Shown here piece after piece: positions 25,601 through 32,448 of a stretch of DNA of 32,502 nucleotides. The translations under genes and the position numbers were made by a program. The DNA is from Gammaproteobacteria bacterium. GTDB taxonomy: Bacteria > Pseudomonadota > Gammaproteobacteria > DSM-16500. The stretch covers positions 1-32,502 of the forward strand of contig JABDCN010000019.1 of assembly GCA_013288125.1 (NCBI GenBank). Direction: 5' to 3'. Numbering within the stretch: position 1 is the stretch's first letter; each line of letters begins with the position of its first letter. The notes below the pieces were generated by a model. That model saw only the letters and a program-made list of their open reading frames with translations, had not been told where the DNA came from and made no database searches.

Positions 25601-26158
25601 AGCAAAAATGCGGATGAAATATATTGTCAATCACAACTAGAAGATGCCGTTAATAAAGTCATATGGCTTACACAAACTGGACAAATGAATACACATCGTA
25701 AAGAAGATATTGCCTTGCAAGGAAATGATATTGAAGTTGCGTTACAAGCGTATCATCAACATCAATCTGACATACCATTAGAAAATGTGGACCGTATTTT
25801 TGTGATAGGCAATACTGATTTATTGCGTCAAGTACAATCTTCACGTAAAAAATGGGTGCAAATTTATTTTCCTAAAGACCCTAAAATAATTGGGTCTGTT
25901 TATGGTAATATGCAATGTATGTTAAAAGGGGTTTGCGCACAATGTCTTCAATGGCAAATTGACCCTGAAACGGGATTGCGCACAAAAGCTGTTTTTGCTT
26001 GTTCATGGCAAGATCAGCCGATTGAATTGATCGATATTTCACACATCGATGAAAGGCAAAAGCAAAATCAATTGCTTGATCATTTGAGCAGCTTGTGGGT
26101 AGATTATATTTTTGAGGGTGATAATGTATTTCCTGAAATGACTATCTTTGAGGGGTAA
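22637..26158 (+). CDS. Multidomain iron-sulfur flavoprotein oxidoreductase (GltD-like + PyrK-like)
   Basis: An 1173-residue fusion. Residues 1-240 are of unknown helical type. Cys249, Cys252, Cys260 and Cys319, Cys327, Cys330, Cys334 form iron-sulfur cluster sites like those before GltD or dihydropyrimidine dehydrogenase flavin domains. Rossmann motifs follow: GMGPAGFTLAHH near 393 and GGGLTGVDTATEV near 561, then an ATG motif (LVATGTQPN, about 730-740). The C-terminal third (about 840-1173) is a ferredoxin-reductase-type domain ending in Cys1094, Cys1100, Cys1103 and Cys1122, as in the [2Fe-2S] subunit PyrK. Electron flow between NAD(P)H and an unknown acceptor is likely. lemA starts four bases after its stop. 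No Shine-Dalgarno sequence precedes the ATG. Confidence 0.82.
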   Translation: MITNPDLQLKGFTFAELFYAEGLERLDGNFLSSLAKEHPDWHANLLTYRLGTSTLSPIETSELLINCAVFLEQFLASFFTIEEALAISQVKTTSLNPLSVFKKYFVLRRAKKEINKIDKMPPFSELQIWLKDALNNMGLQTDDPELAVALLGVSYLEQPDLHTTEIEKLVAWCTRALTSDEGKKLTADWPSFLIPERLDYLNLVPTHPLPEDKYDRLITPASNFRQRDGFKLTDPRMSARQVQDQINYCIYCHDHEGDFCSKGFPVKKSDPAQGFKKNPLDTTLTGCPLEEKISEMNFLKKEGYTLASLAMVMIDNPMCPATGHRICNDCMKACIYQKQDPVNIPQIETRVLTDVLDLPWGVEIYDLLTRWNPLRQTQWTTKSYNGLKVMIAGMGPAGFTLAHHLLLEGFAVVGFDGLKIEPLPDHLLTQPIYHYHDLVESLDERLMAGFGGVAEYGITVRWDKNFLKLIYLSLKRRPYFQVFGSVRFGGTITVNDAWEMGFDHFVVAVGAGLPKALSLPGSLAPGMRQANDFLMALQLGNAAKSSSLTNLQIRLPAVVIGGGLTGVDTATEVQAYYITLVEKVLTRYEILTAIHGEEKIQQQLDSTSREILNEYLQHGRAVRKERDRAQQHHTVPDFISLIHSFGGVTIAYRRSMQESPAYINNHEELKKALEEGVYYAEGLEPIRVELNEYGHAEILVCHQRLRDEKNEWRATTDEVKLPARSILVATGTQPNTAYEFEHRGTFNRLNLQYQHYEILNDELTIAHGVSHCKEDQFGPFTSYHQHDKRVSLIGDTHPVFHGSVVKAIASGLKTYPKIVDLLKNKMTEGDKEAYRQFAEKMNDLFTARVKTITRRTNHIVELIIHAPLAAKHFKPGEFYRLQNFETFAPHINHTLLQMEPLALVTAECDHANGTLTFIVDENTTSAKLCKTLQVGEPVSLMGPTGVRAKIPSAHETILIIGQASHFAFVRSYGAHVKAQGNHVIYLCQSKNADEIYCQSQLEDAVNKVIWLTQTGQMNTHRKEDIALQGNDIEVALQAYHQHQSDIPLENVDRIFVIGNTDLLRQVQSSRKKWVQIYFPKDPKIIGSVYGNMQCMLKGVCAQCLQWQIDPETGLRTKAVFACSWQDQPIELIDISHIDERQKQNQLLDHLSSLWVDYIFEGDNVFPEMTIFEG

Positions 26159-26162
26159 CTAA

Positions 26163-26735
26163 ATGATTCTTATTCTACTGTTGATTGTTCTCGCCATCAT
26201 TGGGTTTATCATTCTGACGTATAACCGATTGATCGCGCAAATTGAAACCATCCGTAATAATCAAAAACAAATTGATATCCAATTAGACCGACGGTTTAAA
26301 GTCTTTGAATCATTAATTAATGTTGTCAGAAAATATATGGATTATGAAAAAACCACGCTCAAAGATGTTGTCGCTTTACGTAATCGTGCACAAGAGGCAA
26401 AATCCAGTGGTAATGAAGAAGCCCGCATTGCTGCTGAAAGTCAAATTTCAACAATTGCGTCTGGCTTGAATGTTGTCTTCGAACAATATCCTGATTTAAA
26501 AGCCAATCAGAATGTCATGCAATTACAAGAAGAGATTGTGAGTACAGAAAATAAACTGGCTTATGCAAAACAATCTTATAACGATAGTATTGAAATGTAT
26601 AATGCGAATAAAAAATCTTTTCCTGCTAATGTTGTTGTCTCTGCTTTTTCTGCCAAATTAAATCTTGATTTTCCTTATTGGCAATTGACTGCAGATAAAG
26701 TCGCAGAGAATGAGTCATATACCGTGCAGTTGTAG
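26163..26735 (+). CDS. lemA: LemA family protein
   Basis: A 190-residue LemA-type protein. The N-terminal membrane anchor (residues 1-19) is followed by the family block YNRLI, then R-N-N-Q-K-Q-I-D-I-Q-L-D-R-R-F and helical bundle segments. The characteristic end is visible (SYNDSIEMYNANKKSFPANV, then FPYWQLT). LemA proteins form membrane-attached helical bundles of unknown role and are often encoded next to HtpX-like proteases, as here. GAGGGG lies 9 bases before the ATG, inside the end of the previous gene, so translation is probably coupled. Confidence 0.95.
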   Translation: MILILLLIVLAIIGFIILTYNRLIAQIETIRNNQKQIDIQLDRRFKVFESLINVVRKYMDYEKTTLKDVVALRNRAQEAKSSGNEEARIAAESQISTIASGLNVVFEQYPDLKANQNVMQLQEEIVSTENKLAYAKQSYNDSIEMYNANKKSFPANVVVSAFSAKLNLDFPYWQLTADKVAENESYTVQL

Positions 26736-26740
26736 TGTCT

Positions 26741-27787
26741 ATGCCAAACGACCTAGATCAACAATACACCATCGGCTCCAGTAACTGGCGCAAAACCTTG
26801 CGCCAGAATTATACTCGAACGTACATCATCATTACTTTATTTTTTCTTATTTATTGCGGCATTGGACTCTTGGTTGATATGTTTTTACAATCAGCTCATT
26901 ATCCTCAAGCAAGCATCCCGCAATTATTTACTGCGTTAATTACCTTTCGATTATTTCCTATTGCGACACTCATTATGCTCGCCATCGCCAGCATTTCATT
27001 ATTCATTAGTTATGCGTTATACGACAAACTCATGCTGCTCGGTACGGAATATCATGAAATTACGCCAGAAACAGCACAAAATACTGCGGAACAACAGCTT
27101 TATAATGTCGTTGAAGAAATGAAAATTGCTGCCGGCCTACGATACATGCCCAAAGTATTTATTATCGATGCTGATTATATGAATGCATTTGCGAGTGGTT
27201 ACAGTGAAAAATCTGCGATGGTTGCGATCACGCGTGGATTAATGGAGAAATTAAATCGAGATGAATTACAAGCTGTCATGGCGCATGAATTAAGTCACAT
27301 ACGCCACATGGATATCAAACTAACCTTAACTGCATCGTTATTATCTAACTTAAGCATTATTGCGATTGATATTTTATTTCGCGGCGTATTATTTTCATCT
27401 CGTGACGAAGAAAATAAATCGAGAAATTCACTCGCCGCTATTATTTTAATTTTAAGATTTATTTTACCTGTCATCAGTGTCTTTATGCTGCTTTATCTCA
27501 GCCGCAAACGTGAATTAATGGCAGATGCTGGCTGTGTCGAATTGATGCGCGCCAATCAACCACTCGCTTCCGCCTTATTAAAAATTCAAGACGACCATGT
27601 ACAAAATCAAAATCAATATGCCCGACTTTATCAACAAACACCGCATGAAAATGTGAGACGCGAGGCTTATATTTTCGATCCTGATGAAACAGGTATTCAA
27701 TCTTTCACTTCAGTCAATCATCTTTTATCAACGCATCCTTCGATGGAAGAACGTTTAAATGCGTTGGGCTTTAAAAAACGGTCTTAA
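26741..27787 (+). CDS. HtpX-like M48 family membrane metalloprotease
   Basis: A 348-residue zinc protease that degrades misfolded membrane proteins. There are four hydrophobic segments (about 27-50, 69-94, 192-218, 228-253). The zinc motif HELSH is at residues 182-186 and the third ligand Glu258 in RKRELMADAGC. Conserved I-T-R-G-L-M and PKVFIIDADYMNAFASG blocks precede the motif. It is longer than E. coli HtpX (293), with an extended N-terminus, as in the version paired with LemA. The ATG at 26741 is used; a GTG at 26735 overlapping the lemA stop by one base is an alternative. The lemA-protease pair is a common unit. Confidence 0.92.
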   Translation: MPNDLDQQYTIGSSNWRKTLRQNYTRTYIIITLFFLIYCGIGLLVDMFLQSAHYPQASIPQLFTALITFRLFPIATLIMLAIASISLFISYALYDKLMLLGTEYHEITPETAQNTAEQQLYNVVEEMKIAAGLRYMPKVFIIDADYMNAFASGYSEKSAMVAITRGLMEKLNRDELQAVMAHELSHIRHMDIKLTLTASLLSNLSIIAIDILFRGVLFSSRDEENKSRNSLAAIILILRFILPVISVFMLLYLSRKRELMADAGCVELMRANQPLASALLKIQDDHVQNQNQYARLYQQTPHENVRREAYIFDPDETGIQSFTSVNHLLSTHPSMEERLNALGFKKRS

Positions 27788-27830
27788 AATTGTAAAATGA
27801 CATATCCCACTATTTTTAAGGATAATTTGC

Positions 27831-27959
27831 ATGAAATTAATATGGTTTGTCACTATCTTAAGTTGTTTAATGCTTGCTGGTTGTGAAAATACCGTTCAAG
27901 GATTCGGAAAAGACATGCAGCAAAATGGAAAAGAAATTCAAAAGTCAATCAACTCATAG
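27831..27959 (+). CDS. Small entericidin-like lipoprotein
   Basis: A 42-residue protein. The signal peptide ends in the lipobox LAGC, so lipidated Cys18 would be its N-terminus. The mature part, C-E-N-T-V-Q-G-F-G-K-D-M, matches the entericidin A/B pattern (C-N-T-x-x-G-x-G-x-D) followed by a short amphipathic helix. Entericidins are outer-envelope lipoproteins of a stress-linked antidote/toxin pair in enterobacteria; the many distant homologues lack a proven role. AAGGA lies eight bases before the ATG. It is short enough to be missed by length filters. Confidence 0.85.
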   Translation: MKLIWFVTILSCLMLAGCENTVQGFGKDMQQNGKEIQKSINS

Positions 27960-28002
27960 TTATGCAGTATCTCACCAACATCAAATGACATAACAACCTT
28001 GC

Positions 28003-28099
28003 AGTCATGGGGGTCGGGAGAGTTATTTTGGCAAGTCAGCGCAGCGAGCCGGAGGCTCGCGAGCCATTGCCAAAATAACTGCTCCCGACTTCCATGACT
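28003..28099. terminator. Large compound stem-loop between convergent genes
   Basis: Outer arms 28003-28034 and 28067-28099 (GTCGGGAG, AGTTATTTTGGCAA and complements) pair with two mismatches and one bulged base. Inside is a second hairpin, GCGAGCC, GGA, GGCTCGC (28044-28060). It occupies the gap between the lipoprotein and the polymerase gene stops and probably acts as a two-way terminator or is a mobile palindrome. Confidence 0.65.
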
Positions 28100-28120
28100 A
28101 TAAAAAACTACGTGAATATT

Positions 28121-29350
28121 TTAAACCGTCTGACGATGCCCGTGTGGTTTCCACGCGGGCGCAATCACATTCGGCATTTTTGATCGGTATAACAAAGGCG
28201 CTGGTGCAATCGTAAATTCCCCATAGCGCTTGTTAATTTCATCTAATGTTTTATAAAGTAACACACGTTTATGATCTGGTTTTTCAAAAAAATCGATTTG
28301 CATTCCCTCTGCATTAGGATCAAGTGCTGTCACTTGTATTTGACTCACAGGTTCACCACGCCAATGTTGATGAATTAAAAACAACGCTAATTGAAAAATA
28401 GCCTTGCTATCATTAGTTGATTGAATCGTTTGTCCTTTTGATCCTAGCCATCCCAAATCATAATTTAATATCCCAGCAAAAAAATGCTGCGCATGAAGCT
28501 GATGTTGTCTTAATCTCGCCCCTAATTTTTCGCACATATGCATCAAAAAAGATTCGATTACGATTTCGCTGGTCGTATTAGGCGGCATCACTTTCCCATG
28601 TCCCATTGATTTTGGATTTGCCACTATCGTATGAACAGGATCAGGATCAGCGCCTTGACACATATACCAAATACGTCTACCTAAATTACCAAATCGTTTA
28701 GCTAAAACACTGATTGGTATATTTTCCACTTCGCCACATGTTATTGCCCCATGTTTTTTTAAAAATCCACCTATGCCTGATTTAATACCGCTTAATTGTG
28801 TCACTTCAACATAACGCAATCTTTCTTTTGCTTCCCATGGAGGAACCACAAGCAATCCATTGGGTTTTCCCTGTTTCGCTGCAAATTTTGCTGTTGTTTT
28901 ATCACCGCTGACACCAACAGAACAATTTAATCCTGATACATTGAAAATTAATTCTTTCGCCATTCGTCCCATTTTTTCTGGCGATCCATGCAATAATTGA
29001 CAGCGCGTGACATCAAGAAAAGCTTCGTCCACTGAAAATATTTCCATATCAGGCGTAATGGCAATGAGTGCTTCCATGATAGAGCGCGATACGGCTGCGT
29101 AACGTTTTGGTCTCGCTGGTACTTGAATTAAAGATCGACACAATTGTTTTGCTTCTTTCATTCGCATGCCTGTTTTAATGCCATACAAACGTGCTTCGTA
29201 AGAACTGGTGATGATACAAGTGCCTTGTTCACCATTAGTCACTGCGATCGGTTTGCCGCGCCATGCTGGATGATCTAATTGTTCGATAGAAGCGAAAAAC
29301 GCATCCATATCGATGAGAATAATTGCGCGGTCCCACCGTGCGCTACACAT
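28121..29350 (-). CDS. Y-family translesion DNA polymerase (UmuC/DinB-like)
   Basis: A 409-residue lesion-bypass polymerase. Catalytic carboxylates are visible: Asp14 in ILIDMDAFFASIEQ, and Asp108-Glu109 in IFSVDEAFLDVT. The SSYEARLYGIKTGMRMKEAK finger block and the SVGVSGDKTTAKFAAKQGKPNG helix-hairpin region are conserved. A little-finger domain follows, and the C-terminus ends in P-x-W-K-P-H-G. It overlaps the upstream LexA-like gene by 8 nt, so both are made from one message. This is a self-regulating mutagenesis cassette like umuDC, but with a repressor in place of UmuD. Length lies between DinB and UmuC, so I leave the gene unnamed. Confidence 0.9.
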   Translation of the reverse strand: MCSARWDRAIILIDMDAFFASIEQLDHPAWRGKPIAVTNGEQGTCIITSSYEARLYGIKTGMRMKEAKQLCRSLIQVPARPKRYAAVSRSIMEALIAITPDMEIFSVDEAFLDVTRCQLLHGSPEKMGRMAKELIFNVSGLNCSVGVSGDKTTAKFAAKQGKPNGLLVVPPWEAKERLRYVEVTQLSGIKSGIGGFLKKHGAITCGEVENIPISVLAKRFGNLGRRIWYMCQGADPDPVHTIVANPKSMGHGKVMPPNTTSEIVIESFLMHMCEKLGARLRQHQLHAQHFFAGILNYDLGWLGSKGQTIQSTNDSKAIFQLALFLIHQHWRGEPVSQIQVTALDPNAEGMQIDFFEKPDHKRVLLYKTLDEINKRYGEFTIAPAPLLYRSKMPNVIAPAWKPHGHRQTV

Positions 29351-29933
29351 GCGTACGAACTAGACCAATATAAACACCTTGTACACTGACTCTTTCTGGC
29401 ACATACACACGAGGTTTTAATTCAAGGTTCGCCGGAATTAACGTAATCATGTCTTTTATTTTGTATGAAATACGCTTTAAAGTTGCATGATGCTGATCAA
29501 TTAACACAACAACAATCTGACCTTCTTTTGCTATTTCAGATTTTTTATAAATAATCATGTCGCCATCTAAAATACCTTCATCAATCATCGATGCTCCTTT
29601 GACTGTCAATGCACATCGATCTTCGCCTGAAAACAATTGGTTGATATCGATAAATTGACGATCTTCTATCGCTTCAATCGGCGATCCAGCAGAAATACGG
29701 CCTAGCAATTGTAATTGTTTATTAGAAATTTTAATTAACAACCGCCGCCCTTTTTTTTCTAAAATGAGCTTCCCTTCTTTTTCTAGTGTTCTTAAACTCC
29801 GCGTAATGAAGCTTTTAGAGCGTGGACTAATCCCCATGGCTTCTGTGATTTCACGAAACGATGGTGACATACCATATGCATTAATATGGTCTGATAGAAA
29901 CTGATATAAGTTATCTCGAAATCCTGTCGTCAT
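29343..29933 (-). CDS. LexA-like self-cleaving repressor
   Basis: A 196-residue protein with a LexA winged helix (residues 4-66; recognition region SPSFREITEAMG... SFITRSLRTLEKEGKL) and an S24 peptidase domain. The cleavage bond is Ala82-Gly83 (GRISAGSPIEA), nucleophile Ser115 (KGASMIDEGI) and general base Lys153 (HATLKRIS), at nearly the same positions as E. coli LexA (84-85, 119, 156). RecA filaments should trigger cleavage and release the operon. AGGTG lies seven bases before the ATG. It could be the genome's main LexA or a dedicated regulator of the polymerase; the operon context favours the second, though no other lexA can be excluded. Confidence 0.9.
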   Translation of the reverse strand: MTTGFRDNLYQFLSDHINAYGMSPSFREITEAMGISPRSKSFITRSLRTLEKEGKLILEKKGRRLLIKISNKQLQLLGRISAGSPIEAIEDRQFIDINQLFSGEDRCALTVKGASMIDEGILDGDMIIYKKSEIAKEGQIVVVLIDQHHATLKRISYKIKDMITLIPANLELKPRVYVPERVSVQGVYIGLVRTHV

Positions 29934-29995
29934 GATTGTTCACCTCTTCGTTCTCTTCATAACTAGCATATGTAAATAATTGGTGAACGATCAAG
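29933..29995 (-). promoter_or_regulatory. Promoter flanked by GGTGAAC half-sites
   Basis: On the minus strand a -35-like TTGATC (29990-29995) and TATGCT lie 18 nt apart. TGATCGTTCACC (29982-29993) overlaps the -35 box, and its near-exact reverse complement GGTGAACAATCA (29933-29944, 11 of 12 bases) overlaps the ribosome-binding site and start. The paired sites, 37 nt apart, are a candidate operator for the LexA-like protein. Binding is inferred. Confidence 0.5.
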
Positions 29996-30035
29996 CATTT
30001 TCTTTTAGTGCCTGGCACCCTATTTGTATTTTTCT

Positions 30036-30065
30036 CTGGATCCCGCGGACAAGCCGCGGGACGAC
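30036..30065. repeat. Dispersed GGATCCCGCGG palindrome, intergenic copy
   Basis: Identical over 30 nt to the copy inside yhdP (7277-7306). It is preceded at 30008-30018 by GTGCCTGGCAC, whose core TGCCTGGCACC recurs at 31745-31755. The remaining spacer to 30164 is AT-rich. Confidence 0.88.
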
Positions 30066-30164
30066 AGGCCCGCTAAAACCTTCCAACAAATCAAATAAAA
30101 AAGTTTAAATATAAGTCCAAATATGATAAATTAGCCGAAAATTTACCTAAATGACAGCGACAAG

Positions 30165-31619
30165 ATGAAAATTTACACAAAAATACTGCGTATTTGCATT
30201 TATTTCATCAGTTTTTTTTGCATTGGACTGATGCTTTGCATCGATAAATTTTTTGGCAAAGTGACCATTGAGCAAGTGTTATCAACTTTTTATTTTAACT
30301 TGCAAGGTGCCTTCACAGCAGACTCTATTTTCATCAAACGATTATTTGAGTGGTCTCTTTTTTGGCCCGCTGTCTTAACCCTGATCGTAATCAATCTACC
30401 CATTCTCTTTTTTTATTTTTCTCAACCGATCAAAAAAATATTTGCTTCCAAAATAATTCGACATTTTTTCGCTGCCTATTTTCATTTTATTTTATTATTA
30501 ATTTGCACAGTTATCGTTGTTAAACAATTTGATGTCATTAATTACATCAAACAACAATCGCAAACTTCTGATGATTATTTTGCAAAACATTACATTGCTG
30601 CCGATCAAGTTAATATCAAAAGCAATAAAACAAAAAATTTATTACTGATTTATGTAGAAAGTTTAGAAACATCTTATTCGAATATCGATTTATTTCGAGG
30701 CGATCTTTTACAACAACTCACAAAAATAAATACACCTCATATTAGTTTTAATCGATATGAACAAATGCCTGGTACAGGATGGAGTATTGCAGGCTTTGTT
30801 TCCACACAATGTGCTACGCCGCTTAAATTATTAACGATTTTTAATGGAAATCGCACAGGCGAAGAAACAAAACACTTCCTAGGCCATGCAACCTGTTTAA
30901 GCGATATTCTCGCTAAAAAAGGATATCAAAATATTTTTATGAATGGACCTAGCTTAACGTTTGCAGGCGTCAATCATTTTTTAAAAGATCATCATTATCA
31001 TGAAATGATAGGTAAAGAAGAATGGATACAAAAAGGAATTTTAAATTCACAAACAACTACGAATTGGGGATTACCTGATGATATGTTATTTCAACAAGCA
31101 AAAATAAAACTTGCCGAACTCGTCAAAGCAGGAAAACCATTTAATCTCACCCTATTTACCGTTGACACACATGGCGTGTCGGGTCAATTAAGTAAAACAT
31201 GCGCTCGTCAAGGTTACAATAATTTTCAAGGCATTGTTGAATGCACTGCTAATATGTTGGCAGATTTAATTCATTATTGCGAAAAAATGGGATGGTTAAA
31301 TAATATGGATATTGTTATTGTAGGTGATCATTTAGCGATGACCAATACTGTTTCTCATCAATTAAATCAATTAAACAAACGCTATATTTTTAATATGATC
31401 ATCAGTCAAAATAAATTAATAAAAAATACGGACCATGTTGTGCATTTTGATTTTTTACCGACTATTTTGACAACGTTAGGATTTCAAATTGAAGGCAATC
31501 GTCTTGGTCTGGGTTATACGGCGATAGAACCTGCGCAATATAGCAAAAATAAAAATCGATTTACTGAAATGAAAAAGGAAATTCCTTACAGAAGTACGGT
31601 GTACGAAAAATTGTGGTGA
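30165..31619 (+). CDS. Membrane sulfatase-fold phosphoglycerol transferase (OpgB/MdoB-like)
   Basis: A 484-residue protein with three N-terminal membrane segments (about 7-27, 66-86, 100-120) and a periplasmic alkaline-phosphatase/sulfatase-fold domain. Metal and nucleophile positions are visible: Glu165 in LLLIYVESLE, Thr204 in PGTGWSIAGFVSTQC, Asp334/His336 in FTVDTHG and Asp388-His389 in IVIVGDHLA. The TGW-S/T-I-A-G...QC block is typical of OpgB, which moves phosphoglycerol onto osmoregulated periplasmic glucans; the same fold also covers phosphoethanolamine and lipoteichoic acid enzymes. No glucan gene is nearby, so the acceptor is open. There is only a weak Shine-Dalgarno before the ATG. 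A GC-rich hairpin follows at 31642-31671. Confidence 0.82.
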   Translation: MKIYTKILRICIYFISFFCIGLMLCIDKFFGKVTIEQVLSTFYFNLQGAFTADSIFIKRLFEWSLFWPAVLTLIVINLPILFFYFSQPIKKIFASKIIRHFFAAYFHFILLLICTVIVVKQFDVINYIKQQSQTSDDYFAKHYIAADQVNIKSNKTKNLLLIYVESLETSYSNIDLFRGDLLQQLTKINTPHISFNRYEQMPGTGWSIAGFVSTQCATPLKLLTIFNGNRTGEETKHFLGHATCLSDILAKKGYQNIFMNGPSLTFAGVNHFLKDHHYHEMIGKEEWIQKGILNSQTTTNWGLPDDMLFQQAKIKLAELVKAGKPFNLTLFTVDTHGVSGQLSKTCARQGYNNFQGIVECTANMLADLIHYCEKMGWLNNMDIVIVGDHLAMTNTVSHQLNQLNKRYIFNMIISQNKLIKNTDHVVHFDFLPTILTTLGFQIEGNRLGLGYTAIEPAQYSKNKNRFTEMKKEIPYRSTVYEKLW

Positions 31620-31641
31620 TGAACCTCCCTCCTCTCCCTAA

Positions 31642-31671
31642 CCCTCTCCTCCCATTTATGGGAGGAGAGGG
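31642..31671 (+). terminator. 14-bp hairpin after the OpgB-like gene
   Basis: CCCTCTCCTCCCAT / ATGGGAGGAGAGGG form a perfect 14-bp palindrome with a 2-nt centre, followed by AACAG and TTTTAATTTT. Position and T-rich tail suit a terminator. The arms resemble the 9817-9859 hairpin, so it may also be a dispersed element. Confidence 0.65.
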
Positions 31672-31682
31672 AACAGTTTTAA

Positions 31683-31755
31683 TTTTGCTCCTCGCAACAA
31701 CAGCAACGTTTTTAGTTTTGCTCCTCACAACGACGAAACTAAAATGCCTGGCACC
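31683..31755. repeat. Degenerate CTCCTCGCAACGACG repeats and TGCCTGGCACC motif
   Basis: TTTTGCTCCTCGCAACAACAG at 31683 and TTTTGCTCCTCACAACGACG at 31716 are 33 nt apart. Both match the arm of the inverted repeat at 17779-17819. TGCCTGGCACC at 31745-31755 matches 30009-30019. The spacer 31620-31816 holds only these repeats and the hairpin. Confidence 0.7.
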
Positions 31756-31816
31756 GTGACTACACAAACCAGGCGTGATAACCTAATTAACTACCGCTTT
31801 CACGGAAGATGGCTTA

Positions 31817-32362
31817 ATGACAGTACGGTTACGTATAACACCCGTTTTGCTCATGCTCATACCACCCCTTGCCATTGCAAGTAACATACCGCATTACGGC
31901 GCACAATTTTCTTATGTTGCTGCCGGCAAAGAACCACCCACCTTACATGGCTTTCAATTAATGCTAAATTACGATCCCAATCGCTACCAATGGCGTCAAT
32001 TTGATGTCTATTTTGATGGTGGATTTTCTCATTTTTGGGTCAATAATACGCCTTACTACACCACGGTGAATATCTATTCAATCGCTCCCGTGATACGTTA
32101 TACCTTCAAAAGACGCGGACCATTTTTACCCTATTTAGACTTAAGCATTGGTCTTGCTTACCTCAATCACACCCGCCTTGATAGTCGTAATTTAGGCATG
32201 CATTTTTCTTTTCAAGATAGGTTTGGCATAGGCGCTTTATTAGGCAATAAAAAAGTATCCATTGGAATACATGCCGTTCATTATTCAAATGCACATTTAT
32301 CTGGCCATAACTCTGGCATTACAGCGCCATTGGTTTTGGATATTGGTTATCGGTTTTCATAA
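31817..32362 (+). CDS. PagL-like lipid A 3-O-deacylase
   Basis: A 181-residue outer-membrane beta-barrel protein. Residues 1-21 are a signal peptide (hydrophobic LLMLIPPLAIA). The mature part alternates aromatic and polar residues as barrel strands do. The family motif is HYSNAHLSGHNSG, giving the catalytic His155 and Ser157, with Asn165 in the loop. PagL removes the 3-position acyl chain of lipid A and so lowers immune recognition. In P. aeruginosa the triad is His126-Ser128-Glu140; the Glu position (12 after Ser) is Thr169 here. The ATG has GGAAG nine bases upstream. The last residues LVLDIGYRFS are encoded a second time after the stop, beyond a palindromic repeat. Confidence 0.85.
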   Translation: MTVRLRITPVLLMLIPPLAIASNIPHYGAQFSYVAAGKEPPTLHGFQLMLNYDPNRYQWRQFDVYFDGGFSHFWVNNTPYYTTVNIYSIAPVIRYTFKRRGPFLPYLDLSIGLAYLNHTRLDSRNLGMHFSFQDRFGIGALLGNKKVSIGIHAVHYSNAHLSGHNSGITAPLVLDIGYRFS

Positions 32363-32448
32363 ATCTATCATGCTGGGCTTCAACCTGCTTTCGCAGGCCT
32401 CAGCCCAACCTACCTATGGCTGGTTTTGGATATTGGTTATCGGTTTTC
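32331..32448. repeat. 28-nt direct repeat flanking a GTTGGGCTGAG palindrome at the pagL 3' end
   Basis: The 28 nt at 32331-32358, encoding the end of the PagL-like protein, recur exactly at 32421-32448. The 62 nt between hold a palindrome of the same family as 247-428: TGGGCT and AGCCCA outside, CCTGC, TTTC, GCAGG inside. In the second copy the frame reads LVLDIGYRFS and then TGA, so it also encodes the same C-terminus and a stop. The last 50 nt of the window show nothing else. Confidence 0.88.
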
